The position numbers and the translations under genes are program-made. A DNA stretch of 64,000 nucleotides, from assembly GCF_900240285.1 (NCBI RefSeq), contig NZ_OESS01000002.1:992001-1056000 (forward strand). Direction: 5' to 3'. The notes beneath the pieces are model-generated. The model worked only from the letters and a program-made list of their open reading frames with translations, did no database searches and had not been told where the DNA came from. This stretch comes from Halobacillus sp. Marseille-P3879 (GTDB lineage Bacteria > Bacillota > Bacilli > Bacillales > Halobacillaceae). Positions 54,905 through 63,879 of the stretch are shown one piece after another; the stretch's first letter is position 1; every line of letters starts with the position of its first letter.

Positions 54905-55279
54905 CTAAAACATTACCATGAACTTAGGTAAAAAGATAATAAAACCGATAATAATTGAACTAATAGCTGCAATTAAGACGGCGCCGGCAGCGATATCTTT
55001 TATTGCCCCTACTAAATGGTGAACTTCTGGCGCTAAATAATTCATAACCCGTTCGATGCTTGAATTAATCATCTCTAAGGTGATCACAAGAGCTATCGTC
55101 AGTACTAGTAATGCCCACTCTAAAGAGGAGACCTTGAAGATCCCCCCAAAAACAACCACTATAATACTGATAATCAGATGTATTCTTAAATTTCTTTCAT
55201 TACGGAACGCTGCTATAATTCCGTTAATTGCAAAAGACAGTCCTATCCATTTCTTACGACCTTTGTAATCCGAATTCAT
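54905..55279 (-). CDS. dgkA: Diacylglycerol/undecaprenol kinase DgkA
   Basis: Small membrane lipid kinase of 124 residues with three helices. FAINGIIAAFRNERNLRIHL and the catalytic LEMINSSIERVMNYLAPEVH are diagnostic. In Gram-positives the substrate is mainly undecaprenol. It overlaps ybeY by 26 nt; ATG 55279 follows AGAGGA. Confidence 0.94.
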   Translation of the reverse strand: MNSDYKGRKKWIGLSFAINGIIAAFRNERNLRIHLIISIIVVVFGGIFKVSSLEWALLVLTIALVITLEMINSSIERVMNYLAPEVHHLVGAIKDIAAGAVLIAAISSIIIGFIIFLPKFMVMF

Positions 55280-55724
55280 TTAAAATATCCTCTTGTCGCT
55301 GAAACATTTTCTTTTCTTCTTCCTCATTCATATGATCGTACCCTAAAAGGTGAAGAAAGCCGTGAAGCGAAAGAAAAGCGTATTCTCTTTCCAGCGAATG
55401 GTTGTAGTCTTCAGCCTGTTCTTTGGCTTTATCTACTGATATGACAATGTCTCCTAACAGGACGGGAAGGTCTTCATTTTGCACTTCCACTTCCCCATCA
55501 CCGAGTTCCTGCATGGCAAAAGAAATGACATCAGTCGGCTGGTCCTTCTGGCGGTAATTACGGTTCAATTCCTGGATTTCCTTGTTATCAACAAATGTAA
55601 TGGACAGTTCGGCTTCATGAGCGGCCTTTTCTTTTTCTCCAGCAAATTGTATGACTCTCTCTACTAAATCTACAAAAGCTTCATCTACTGAGTTGGTTTC
55701 GTCGTGAAAATCAATGTGTATCAC
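55254..55724 (-). CDS. ybeY: Endoribonuclease YbeY (rRNA maturation)
   Basis: Zinc-dependent endoribonuclease for 16S rRNA 3' processing and ribosome quality control, 156 residues. The metal site is HGFLHLLGYDH; NRNYRQKDQPTDVISFAM is the second signature. GTG 55724 has AAGGAGG upstream, which overlaps the end of yqfF. It sits in the phoH-yqfF-ybeY-dgkA-era group, as in Bacillus. Confidence 0.96.
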   Translation of the reverse strand: MIHIDFHDETNSVDEAFVDLVERVIQFAGEKEKAAHEAELSITFVDNKEIQELNRNYRQKDQPTDVISFAMQELGDGEVEVQNEDLPVLLGDIVISVDKAKEQAEDYNHSLEREYAFLSLHGFLHLLGYDHMNEEEEKKMFQRQEDILNEFGLQRS

Positions 55725-55728
55725 TTTA

Positions 55729-57837
55729 TTATGCCTCCTTTACGGCCTTATCCTGATTAGGGTACTTAACCCGCGAGTGGAATATTCCTTTCAGCGTTTC
55801 ACAAATCGCATTTTCCACCCTTACCATCTCATTTAATGTAAGACTGCAATCGTTTAACTGACCATCAAGCATTCGATCTTCAATGATCGTATGCACAATG
55901 TTGTTTATCTTTTCCTGAGTAGGGTGGTCAAGTGATCGAACAGCAGCCTCTACTGAATCGCATATGCAAACGATCGCTGCTTCTTTTGATTGTGGCTTTG
56001 GTCCTGGATAACGAAAATCCTTTTCTTCAGCCGCTGGATCTTTTTCCTGTGCTCGATAGTAAAAATACTTGAGTAGAGTAGTACCATGATGCTGTTCAGC
56101 AATATCAATAATTTCCTTTGGGAGTTTATGCTCTTCAAGCAGTCTGGCACCTTCATAGGGGTGATTGATTATTATCGTAGCACTTTCCTCTGGTTTAATA
56201 AAATCATGCGGATTTTCTATACCCATCTGGTTTTCAATAAAATAATGCGGGTGGATCGTCTTCCCTAAATCATGGTAATAAGAAGCTACTCTTACCAACA
56301 GACCTCTTGCTCCAACTGCTTCACAGGCCGCTTCGCTTAAATTTGCTACCATAACACTGTGGTGATAGGTTCCTGGTGCTTCAGTTAATATTTTTCTTAA
56401 CAGGTCATGGTTCGGATTGGCTAAAGCCAGCAGCCTGCTGTCAGACAGTATATCGAAAGCTGATTCTATTAAAGGTAATAGCCCCAGGGTTAATACAACT
56501 GCCAGCAGTGCGCTAATGATCCCGTAACTGGAAAATACTACCCAATCCGTCCACGTATACCTTTCAAATGCCAGGAATACAGTAAAACTTAACGTCATAC
56601 AATTGACTAATGCAATTGCCAAACCAGTTTTAGCAATAAACTGCCGGCCATTTGTATTCCATAAGAAAAATATACCCGCTAATTGAGTGAACAATACATA
56701 AATTCCAGCATGAGCATTAATTGTACCAGCTACATGACCATTAAATATAACTGCAGCCATTAATGCAAAGACGACACTCATTAATAATGCGAACCGCTCG
56801 TTACAAAGAACCTTAATTAAAAGAGCCCCCATCGCAGCCGGCACCAAGTAAAAAAGTGATTCATTCGACATAGGGATAAGGCTAATGCCTTTCATAAGGC
56901 TTACCAGGATAATGGAAATCACTACAGTTACGTAAATATGCTGAAGAGTAATCGATTTTTCTTTAACCATGTGGATAAAGTGATAATAAATTGCAGTAGT
57001 TAAAAGAATAGAAAAAATAGCCAAACCGATGTATGGCATCACATTCCTTTCTTCATTCAACAGCCCTGTAATTTCTAATTCTTCATATACCTCGTTTGTT
57101 ATGGTGACACCTTGAGAGACTATTACTTCTCCAGCCTGAATTAAGTCCGGCTGAACCTGAGAGACCGCTTCTTTCCGTGCTTCATCTGTAGCTTCAGCGT
57201 CAAAAAATGAATTCTCTACTAAACCAAATTTCGCCACCTCTGTTGTTTCTTCCTTTAAATTATCAGGAAGGGTAGAATAACGGATTTTCAATTGAAGAGT
57301 CTGCCCGGCATCCTCTAATTCGGTTGTTCTAATTCCATCATCAAAATAGGATTCAAGAGAGGAAATCAGTAAATCCTCTGCTTTTATTAAGTCATCTTTA
57401 TCTGCTTGAACAAATGGACGGAAAATTTCAATGGGCAGTTCGTTAGTAATGTTCTCTGATAGCAGCGACTGAAGCTGGGCCATCTTTTGACCTGTAGAGG
57501 CTTCTTCTTCATTTACTTCTTCAACTGCTTCAAATATCTCTTCAATATAGGACAGCCTTTCCTCAGTAATCGTATCGGATACCTGATAACGGTCGTCTAC
57601 ATCCTGGGTGGCTTTGCGAATTCTTTGTTCTGTTTTCTTTTCATTCTCAATGGTGATTGGGGAATGAATTGTTTTTTCGGCTGTACTGAATTTTTCAAGA
57701 TTATAAGTCTCAGTATGTACGTTTGAAAAACTAAGTATAAAGAAGAACAAGCCGATAAATAGTGCAGAGCTCATTAATTTAAAATGGTTACTCCCTGCCT
57801 TTTTAAAGCGCTTTCTTTTGAGTTTAAGGGGTTTAAT
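55729..57837 (-). CDS. yqfF: HD-family membrane phosphohydrolase YqfF (PgpH-like)
   Basis: 7TMR-HDED/HD protein, 681 residues from ATG 57774 or about 702 from 57837. It has one N-terminal membrane helix, an extracellular domain (about 30-240), seven helices (to about 440) and an HD domain with YYHDLGKTIHPHYFIENQ, HPYEGARLL and QHHGTTLL. PgpH in Listeria degrades cyclic di-AMP; the same role is likely. The ATG has no ribosome site nearby, while AAGGCGGTGA lies seven bases before an in-frame ATT at 57837 that adds a basic N-terminus, so the start may be non-canonical. Confidence 0.92.
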   Translation of the reverse strand: MKPLKLKRKRFKKAGSNHFKLMSSALFIGLFFFILSFSNVHTETYNLEKFSTAEKTIHSPITIENEKKTEQRIRKATQDVDDRYQVSDTITEERLSYIEEIFEAVEEVNEEEASTGQKMAQLQSLLSENITNELPIEIFRPFVQADKDDLIKAEDLLISSLESYFDDGIRTTELEDAGQTLQLKIRYSTLPDNLKEETTEVAKFGLVENSFFDAEATDEARKEAVSQVQPDLIQAGEVIVSQGVTITNEVYEELEITGLLNEERNVMPYIGLAIFSILLTTAIYYHFIHMVKEKSITLQHIYVTVVISIILVSLMKGISLIPMSNESLFYLVPAAMGALLIKVLCNERFALLMSVVFALMAAVIFNGHVAGTINAHAGIYVLFTQLAGIFFLWNTNGRQFIAKTGLAIALVNCMTLSFTVFLAFERYTWTDWVVFSSYGIISALLAVVLTLGLLPLIESAFDILSDSRLLALANPNHDLLRKILTEAPGTYHHSVMVANLSEAACEAVGARGLLVRVASYYHDLGKTIHPHYFIENQMGIENPHDFIKPEESATIIINHPYEGARLLEEHKLPKEIIDIAEQHHGTTLLKYFYYRAQEKDPAAEEKDFRYPGPKPQSKEAAIVCICDSVEAAVRSLDHPTQEKINNIVHTIIEDRMLDGQLNDCSLTLNEMVRVENAICETLKGIFHSRVKYPNQDKAVKEA

Positions 57838-57880
57838 GATGTCACCGCCTTACAATTTATTCCAAAATAAACAAATATTA

Positions 57881-57900
57881 AAGGCCCTTCTTCGGGCCTT
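57881..57900 (-). terminator. Hairpin between phoH and yqfF
   Basis: AAGGCCC and GGGCCTT pair around 6 nt, starting at the phoH stop codon. Only a short T-run follows, so it could be a weak terminator or a processing site. Confidence 0.5.
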
Positions 57901-58855
57901 AGTTTTTTTCATAAGCGTCAATTACTCGTTGAACCAATGGATGACGCACAACATCAGTCTGGTCTAAGTGAATAAAAGCTGAGCCTTTCACATGACTTAA
58001 CTTATCTTCAGCTACCTTCAATCCTGAGGTAACCCCTTTCGGTAAGTCAACCTGGGTTATATCCCCAGTTATAATCATCTTGGAACCGAATCCCAAGCGT
58101 GTCAAAAACATCTTCATTTGTTCTGGAGTTGTATTTTGTGCTTCGTCTAAAATCGCAAAGGCATCATCAAGTGTTCGTCCTCTCATGTAAGCAAGAGGGG
58201 CAATTTCTATCGTACCCCGGTCAATCAGGCGAGCCGTATGCTCAGCTCCAAAAACATCATGAAGAGAATCATATAACGGACGTAAGTAAGGATCCACTTT
58301 TTCCTTAAGATCTCCAGGCAGGAAGCCGAGACTCTCACCTGCTTCGACAGCAGGGCGAGTTAATATAATTCGTTTTACTTCTCCGTTTTTCAATGCATTT
58401 ACAGCCATTACCACAGCTAAGTACGTTTTACCAGTACCTGCTGGACCGATACCAAACACGAGGTCATTATTCTTTATTGCTGCCACGTAACTGCGCTGTC
58501 CTAATGTTTTCACTCTAACTGACTTGCCTTTGGCATTCTTTGTGATCTCATCTTCAAACAGAGCTTCAAACTGATTGATTTTTCCTTTTTTTGCTAACTC
58601 TACGGCATAAACAACATCGCGCTCAGAGATAGATAAGCCTTTTCGAATAAGCTCAAGTACAGCCAGCAACACTTCCTCTACCAGTTTGACATGTTCTGCC
58701 TCACCTGATACATTCACCTGTTCTCCACGTGAAATGATGGTTACTTTTAACTGCTCTTCTATTCTTTTTAAATGACGATCTTCAGTGCCAAATAAAGATA
58801 AGGCTTCAGTAGGATTATTTAATTGGATGTCTATAGTTTTCAAATCTCCTTGCAT
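57899..58855 (-). CDS. phoH: PhoH family ATPase
   Basis: PhoH-like ATPase of 318 residues with a possible RNA-binding N-terminal region (about 40-75) and P-loop ATPase: GIGPAGTGKTYLAV, LTRPAVEAGESLGFLPGD, ILDEAQNTTPEQMKMFLTRLG. It is linked to RNA metabolism and ribosomes by its constant neighbourhood with ybeY and era. ATG 58855 has AAGGAG seven bases upstream, within the last codons of yqfD. Confidence 0.95.
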   Translation of the reverse strand: MQGDLKTIDIQLNNPTEALSLFGTEDRHLKRIEEQLKVTIISRGEQVNVSGEAEHVKLVEEVLLAVLELIRKGLSISERDVVYAVELAKKGKINQFEALFEDEITKNAKGKSVRVKTLGQRSYVAAIKNNDLVFGIGPAGTGKTYLAVVMAVNALKNGEVKRIILTRPAVEAGESLGFLPGDLKEKVDPYLRPLYDSLHDVFGAEHTARLIDRGTIEIAPLAYMRGRTLDDAFAILDEAQNTTPEQMKMFLTRLGFGSKMIITGDITQVDLPKGVTSGLKVAEDKLSHVKGSAFIHLDQTDVVRHPLVQRVIDAYEKN

Positions 58856-58857
58856 AC

Positions 58858-60042
58858 TCAATCTCCTTGGGAAACATACTTAGTTTCTGCAATATTCTCT
58901 TCAACTTTTACTAAAAGGATTAATTTTACTTTACCATGGTCCTCACTCTCGTGCAAAATTTTTTCTTCCGTGATCTCAGCGTCTTCCTCTAGTTGTAACA
59001 AGAGGGATTGTCTTGCTGTATCGACGGACTCCTTTGTTGTTTGCTCATCGGTTAAGGACTGGAACTGTTCTTCATTTTTATAAGTTGTTGTTTCTCTTAA
59101 TAGGATAGGGAATTTCCAGCCAAATAGTTCTAAGCTATGGTCATAGCTTTCCTTCCTTACTTGATCTTCATACTTTCTCCAGAAACCCCACACTGGTATG
59201 CTAAAATTATTGACTACAAATGAGTAGGAGTGATCTGATTCTCCATCCGTTACATTCTGCTGCCTTTCCCTAGTGCCCTCCACTTCAACGCGGTACCAGG
59301 TTTCTGCATAAACCTCCCCCTCTGCTTCTATGAATTCCTCACTGTCTTCCTTCAACTCACCTGTAGCTAAAAGTTCCCCCTTTTTAACTACGTTGTTCAC
59401 TTCGACCATAGGCCGCCCTTTTGAAATAAACATTCTAGTTACCAAACCTTTTTTCGCTGCCACAATATTAGATGGCCTGGGCTCCTCTTCTTCATCAAAG
59501 GTGGTTTGTTTCACACCATATAAATGATAACTTGTCCCTTGTTTTTTTACTCCAACCCAAAGCAGGTCAGGGATATCTTCTAGAAGCAGCCGCTGGACTT
59601 CCCGAGGCTGCTTCATAGAAAAGGTCGTGGAGCCAGGTTTGATACCGTAAGTTTTTAATTTAGATTCCACTTCGGCTTCCAACTCTGGATCAAGGCCGGT
59701 TATTTTTATCGACCATAACGTATTTGCTAATAAGAAAGCTGCCATAAACCCAATCAGCAAAGCTGCCAAAAGCGATTTTCTATTTTTTAGACGTTGTAAA
59801 AAAAAGGGGACTCCTTTTTTTGAAACGATATTAATTTTACAGTGATAAGCTTTTCTTAATTCTCTTATCTTTTTCCAGTCCTTCAAAAAAATGGTTGTCT
59901 GAACTTTGCGGTCGTTTAAATACGTAATTTCAGAGAAGGTACACCCCTTCTTTACACAAGCCTGTATAAAGGCCTCCAATACTTGTCCCTCTATGGTTAT
60001 CACGAGTGTACCTTGTAAGGAAGTAAGCTGTTCCTTCTTCAT
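58858..60042 (-). CDS. yqfD: Sporulation protein YqfD (stage IV type)
   Basis: A 394-residue protein: a cytoplasmic N-terminus (about 1-85), one membrane helix (about 90-108), and a large outer domain with YHLYGVKQTTFDEEEEP, PMVEVNNVVKKGELLATG and FGWKFPILLRETT. It matches YqfD, made in the mother cell during sporulation in B. subtilis. It starts at ATG 60042 with a TAATG junction to yqfC. Confidence 0.92.
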   Translation of the reverse strand: MKKEQLTSLQGTLVITIEGQVLEAFIQACVKKGCTFSEITYLNDRKVQTTIFLKDWKKIRELRKAYHCKINIVSKKGVPFFLQRLKNRKSLLAALLIGFMAAFLLANTLWSIKITGLDPELEAEVESKLKTYGIKPGSTTFSMKQPREVQRLLLEDIPDLLWVGVKKQGTSYHLYGVKQTTFDEEEEPRPSNIVAAKKGLVTRMFISKGRPMVEVNNVVKKGELLATGELKEDSEEFIEAEGEVYAETWYRVEVEGTRERQQNVTDGESDHSYSFVVNNFSIPVWGFWRKYEDQVRKESYDHSLELFGWKFPILLRETTTYKNEEQFQSLTDEQTTKESVDTARQSLLLQLEEDAEITEEKILHESEDHGKVKLILLVKVEENIAETKYVSQGD

Positions 60043-60338
60043 TACACCCCTCCCTCCCTCACTTCTTTAAAGTCAATCGACTTTAATTCACCTTCAAGTA
60101 GCAACTCTTCTTTTAACATCATTTTGATCCTTAAATCTTTCCCTTTAATAAGCAATTCACCTCTGCGGTGCTGAATTCTTACTTCTTTATCAGAAAAATG
60201 GAGAAGCCCCGTACAATTTTCTATGTACGCGTGCAGTGAGCCTATAGTCGTAACCCTTGGAAGGTCAAGCATGACATCAGCCGGCAGGTCAAAATATTGA
60301 CTTACCCAATTTCTTAATTGATTTTGCCACTTTGACAT
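60042..60338 (-). CDS. yqfC: Sporulation protein YqfC
   Basis: A 98-residue YabP/YqfC-family protein: WVSQYFDLPADVMLDLPRVTTIG, then a beta-rich region with IENCTGLLHFSDKEVRIQHRRGELLIKG. It resembles the coat-related YabP. It is co-transcribed with yqfD. A terminator of the upstream unit lies between yqfB and this gene, so its own promoter (sigma-E in B. subtilis) is expected but not evident. ATG 60338 follows GGGGGGA. Confidence 0.92.
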   Translation of the reverse strand: MSKWQNQLRNWVSQYFDLPADVMLDLPRVTTIGSLHAYIENCTGLLHFSDKEVRIQHRRGELLIKGKDLRIKMMLKEELLLEGELKSIDFKEVREGGV

Positions 60339-60365
60339 GCAGCTCCCCCCTCACTTATACATACG

Positions 60366-60403
60366 AAAAACGCACGAATTGTATCACTACAATTCGTGCG
60401 TTT
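60366..60403 (-). terminator. Terminator of the yqeZ-floA-yqfB operon
   Basis: AAACGCACGAATTGTA with its perfect complement (16 bp, 4-nt loop), followed by T residues on the minus strand. Confidence 0.95.
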
Positions 60404-60405
60404 CT

Positions 60406-60921
60406 TTATCTTTTTCTCGGGTGAGAGCTATGCGGTTTATAAGCTCGCGGCTGACCTAGAATTTCTGACATCACAATTCCCTCAGCAAGACGATTCCGGT
60501 TAAACTTCGTCGAATACTTTAAGGAAGACTTCCTTTCCACGGAGTCGTCTTGAACAAAGACTTCCATTTTGTCCTTATTTAAATCTTTTTGATCAAAAGT
60601 TAAAGACTCTTGAGCCCGTCTGTCTTGATAGTCAGCCATCTCTTCAAGCCGCTGCTTCTTCTGTTCATAGTACTCCTCTACTCGCCCTTTTGTCTCTTGA
60701 GCAGCCTCTTTTGTCCTGCTTTTAACTTCTTCCGCCTTTTCAGCATAAGGCCGATGCTGCATTGGACCTGAAGGAGTCTTTGTAGGCTTTGGTTGTTTTG
60801 GAGCTCGGTCTTGCTTATCTGATTCTTCTTTGCTCATTCCTGAGAACCAGCTGATGATCCCTCCAATAATTGCCGCTACAATTAAAAAGTTGCTAAAGAT
60901 TAATTCAATTAGATCATTCAT
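60406..60921 (-). CDS. yqfB: Membrane-anchored coiled-coil protein, YqfB position
   Basis: A 171-residue protein: an N-terminal membrane helix (about 7-25), a Lys/Pro/Gln-rich linker, a charged coiled coil (about 62-105, EEVKSRTKEAAQETKGRVEEY), and a basic tail ending SHPRKR. VMSEILGQPRAYKPH near the end could be a conserved motif. Third gene of the yqeZ-floA unit, which in B. subtilis is under sigma-W. Assigned to yqfB by position; the function is unknown. Confidence 0.75.
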   Translation of the reverse strand: MNDLIELIFSNFLIVAAIIGGIISWFSGMSKEESDKQDRAPKQPKPTKTPSGPMQHRPYAEKAEEVKSRTKEAAQETKGRVEEYYEQKKQRLEEMADYQDRRAQESLTFDQKDLNKDKMEVFVQDDSVERKSSLKYSTKFNRNRLAEGIVMSEILGQPRAYKPHSSHPRKR

Positions 60922-60950
60922 AGCAATTCTCCTTTATGTCATTAGGAAAA

Positions 60951-61940
60951 TTATTGATCATCATTCTCCTTATCTTCTGACATGCCGCCTAATGTCTTTC
61001 TCATATCAGTATCAGCATTTATATTCTGGTAGTTCATGTAGTCCATAACACCCATTTTCCCTGAACGTAAGGCTTCAGCAAGAGCCTGTGGCACTTCTGC
61101 TTCAGCTTCCACAACTTTAGCCTGCATTTCCTGCACACGTGCACGCATCTCTTGTTCCTGGGCAATCGCCATCGCGCGACGTTCTTCAGCCTTAGCCTGG
61201 GCAATATTCTTATCTGCTTCTGCCTGGTCAGTCTGAAGGATAGCACCAATGTTTTTACCGATATCAATATCAGCAATATCAATTGATAAAATCTCAAACG
61301 CTGTACCTGCATCCAGACCTTTCCCAAGTACATTTTGTGAAATCATATCAGGGTTCTCTAGTACTTTATTATGGTTCGTACTTGAACCAATTGTAGAAAC
61401 AATTCCTTCCCCTACACGAGCAATAACAGTATCTTCACCTGCACCACCGACTAATCGATCGATATTCGCACGCACTGTTATACGGGCTTTCGCTTTAACC
61501 TCGATTCCATCCATTGCCACCCCGGCGATGAATGGAGTTTCAATTACTTTCGGGTTTACACTCATTTGCACAGCTTCAAGCACATCACGTCCTGCTAAAT
61601 CAATAGCTGCACAGCGCTCAAAGCTTAATTCAATATTAGCTCGCTGAGCAGCAATTAATGCATTAACCACTCTGTCAACGTTACCACCTGCTAAATAGTG
61701 GCTCTCTAATTGATTCGTATCCACGTTGACTCCTGCTTTATGTGCTTTAATTAAAGGATTAATAACTCTTGAAGGTATAACCCTTCTCAACCTCATTCCA
61801 ATAAGTGTAAATATACTGATCTTAACCCCTGCGGCTAAGGCACTGATCCACAGCATAACCGGGATAAATGTAAATAGTACAGCCAGTACAATGATGATAA
61901 CCCCAACAATAATGATGGGCATTAATTCCTGAATAGACAT
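60951..61940 (-). CDS. floA: Flotillin-like protein FloA
   Basis: Membrane scaffold of functional lipid microdomains, 329 residues. It has an N-terminal membrane hairpin (about 5-55), then a SPFH-type domain: [60 protein letters not shown], and a coiled-coil C-terminus with [29 protein letters not shown]. It is 3 nt downstream of yqeZ, its NfeD partner. Confidence 0.96.
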   Translation of the reverse strand: MSIQELMPIIIVGVIIIVLAVLFTFIPVMLWISALAAGVKISIFTLIGMRLRRVIPSRVINPLIKAHKAGVNVDTNQLESHYLAGGNVDRVVNALIAAQRANIELSFERCAAIDLAGRDVLEAVQMSVNPKVIETPFIAGVAMDGIEVKAKARITVRANIDRLVGGAGEDTVIARVGEGIVSTIGSSTNHNKVLENPDMISQNVLGKGLDAGTAFEILSIDIADIDIGKNIGAILQTDQAEADKNIAQAKAEERRAMAIAQEQEMRARVQEMQAKVVEAEAEVPQALAEALRSGKMGVMDYMNYQNINADTDMRKTLGGMSEDKENDDQ

Positions 61941-61943
61941 CTT

Positions 61944-63290
61944 CTATTCCTCCTCTGATTTGTGTAATGCTCTTACTACAATTCTCGACCCTTCTGTTTT
62001 CACAATAACAACCGTCTGGTCAGCTCCAATAAAACTCCCTTCCGTCACAACATCCAATCTTTCATTATCAAACAAAGCAGTTCCTGAAGGTCTGAGCGGA
62101 GTTATGGATTTACCTTCTAATCCGATCAGCTCTAACCTTGTGACAGAAGACACATACCCTTTTTCTGCCGATGTAGCATCACTTAAAATCACTCGTTTGA
62201 AAAATCCTTTCTCTAATCCGATTGTTTTAAACAATATGATGGAAACAGCAATTGTAACGAGAAGAGCAACTCCAATACTCATCGCCATTTGCCCCATATC
62301 TGCGGAAGACAGCATTAATGACGTAACGATTGCTGCAACACCGGCGATCCCTAATATACCACTGGAAATAAAAAACTCTGCAACAATTAATCCTATTCCT
62401 AATACAAGCAGAATTATGGCCTCATAGCCGGCGAGACCTGCAACAATATGTCCGTAGAAGAATAATACCAGGGAAAGGATTCCCATCGTTCCGGGGATGC
62501 CAAAACCAGGGGAATATAACTCAACGACTAAGCCAATGCTGGCTACCGATAACAATATAGGGATGACGACTGGATCTGTAAGGAACCTTGCAAAATTCTC
62601 TGCAGGAGTAGGACTAGTTTCAACTACTTGAGCTTCAGACAAATCAAGTTCATTAAGTAATTCTACGCGATCCTGTACGATGCCTTCAGCATAACCTACC
62701 TCTTCCGCTTGGTTAGGACCAAGCGTTAAGAATTCCCCCTCAGGTGCACCGTAATCCGGTAAATCAATACTGCTGTCGGCCATCGCTCTGGCATAGATTG
62801 GATCTCTATCATTGGCTTCCGCAGCAGCTACCATTGAAGAAATCCAGGCCGATTGTGCTTTCTTATCTGCTGCAGTACCATCAGAATTAATAACTCCGGA
62901 CGCCCCCATCGTTGCCTGCGGCTTCATATAGATCTGATCTGCATTCAGTGCAATATAAGAACCGGCGGAATAGGCCTGACTTGTAATGTATGCCGTATTC
63001 GGCACATTTAAGTCCTGGAGGAGTTCACCAATCGTGCCAGCAGCATCAACTCTGCCTCCTGGAGTATCAATCTCAAATATGATATGGTCAGCTCCGTTTT
63101 CAATCGCCTCACTCGTTGTCCTTTCCAGAAAAGCAGTCATCCCCCGCTCCACGGTGCTCTCCACAGGAATGACATAAACTTGTTCGCCTTCCCCATCAGC
63201 ACTGACGAATGAAGACAGGTGAACCACTATTAAGAATACAGCTAATAAAGCGCTTGCCCAGAGAGGAAACCGCCCCGCCTTTTTACTCAA
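61944..63290 (-). CDS. yqeZ: Membrane-bound NfeD/ClpP-class serine protease YqeZ
   Basis: A 448-residue long-form NfeD: a signal sequence (about 10-32), a ClpP-class protease domain (about 35-235, catalytic Ser in MGASGVI, Lys in DKKAQSAW), four to five membrane helices (about 240-375) and a C-terminal OB fold (about 385-445). It works with FloA. It starts at TTG 63290 after AAGGGGGTGATAGG. A sigma-W promoter lies 45-70 bp upstream, as for the B. subtilis operon, which gives sublancin resistance. Confidence 0.93.
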   Translation of the reverse strand: MSKKAGRFPLWASALLAVFLIVVHLSSFVSADGEGEQVYVIPVESTVERGMTAFLERTTSEAIENGADHIIFEIDTPGGRVDAAGTIGELLQDLNVPNTAYITSQAYSAGSYIALNADQIYMKPQATMGASGVINSDGTAADKKAQSAWISSMVAAAEANDRDPIYARAMADSSIDLPDYGAPEGEFLTLGPNQAEEVGYAEGIVQDRVELLNELDLSEAQVVETSPTPAENFARFLTDPVVIPILLSVASIGLVVELYSPGFGIPGTMGILSLVLFFYGHIVAGLAGYEAIILLVLGIGLIVAEFFISSGILGIAGVAAIVTSLMLSSADMGQMAMSIGVALLVTIAVSIILFKTIGLEKGFFKRVILSDATSAEKGYVSSVTRLELIGLEGKSITPLRPSGTALFDNERLDVVTEGSFIGADQTVVIVKTEGSRIVVRALHKSEEE

Positions 63291-63333
63291 CCTATCACCC
63301 CCTTATTCTATCTTAACCGTTGAATACTATCTA

Positions 63334-63360
63334 TACGTTTTTATTATAAAATAAGTTTCA
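63334..63360 (-). promoter_or_regulatory. Sigma-W promoter of yqeZ-floA-yqfB
   Basis: Minus strand TGAAAC (63360-63355), 17 nt, CGTA (63337-63334). It is a consensus sigma-W site, 44 bp upstream of the yqeZ start. Confidence 0.82.
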
Positions 63361-63367
63361 TTAAATT

Positions 63368-63404
63368 AAAAAAGACTCCCCTTAAAATTAAAGGGAGTCT
63401 TCCT
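63368..63404 (-). terminator. Terminator of rpsU-yqeY
   Basis: AAGACTCCC and GGGGAGTCTT pair over an A/T-rich loop; TTTTTT follows on the minus strand. Confidence 0.92.
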
Positions 63405-63411
63405 CTTACAA

Positions 63412-63858
63412 TTACGATAATTGCTTAAGTACGAGCTGATTCACCTTAGAACCATCTGCTTTGCCTTTAACTTTAGGCATAACAGCACTCATCACTTTAC
63501 CCATGTCGGCTTTAGACGAGGCCCCTACTTCTTTAATGGTATCCTGAACAACCTGCTCAAGTTCCTGATCAGACAGCTGCTCCGGCATATATACTTGTAA
63601 AATCTCAATTTCATGATTAAGTTCTTCTACAAGATCGTCACGTCCAGCTTCTTTAAACTCATGGAGGGAATCGTTACGCTGTTTTACCTCGCGGGATAAA
63701 ACGGTAAGTTCTTCTTCTTCAGATAGTTCATTTTTACCCAGTTTAATCGCTTCATTCTGAATTGAAGCTTTCACCATGCGAATCACAGATAGAGTCTTTT
63801 TGTCTCTAGCTTTCATCGCGGTTTTCATATCTTGGTTTAGACGTTCAGTAATTGACAT
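63412..63858 (-). CDS. yqeY: GatB/YqeY domain protein
   Basis: A 148-residue protein: an N-terminal helical domain ([30 protein letters not shown]) and a C-terminal YqeY fold like the tRNA-binding tail of GatB ([38 protein letters not shown]). It may take part in tRNA-related amidation, but the role is unproven. It follows rpsU by 21 nt, a conserved pair. Confidence 0.95.
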   Translation of the reverse strand: MSITERLNQDMKTAMKARDKKTLSVIRMVKASIQNEAIKLGKNELSEEEELTVLSREVKQRNDSLHEFKEAGRDDLVEELNHEIEILQVYMPEQLSDQELEQVVQDTIKEVGASSKADMGKVMSAVMPKVKGKADGSKVNQLVLKQLS

Positions 63859-63879
63859 CTATTTTGCACCCTCTTTAGA

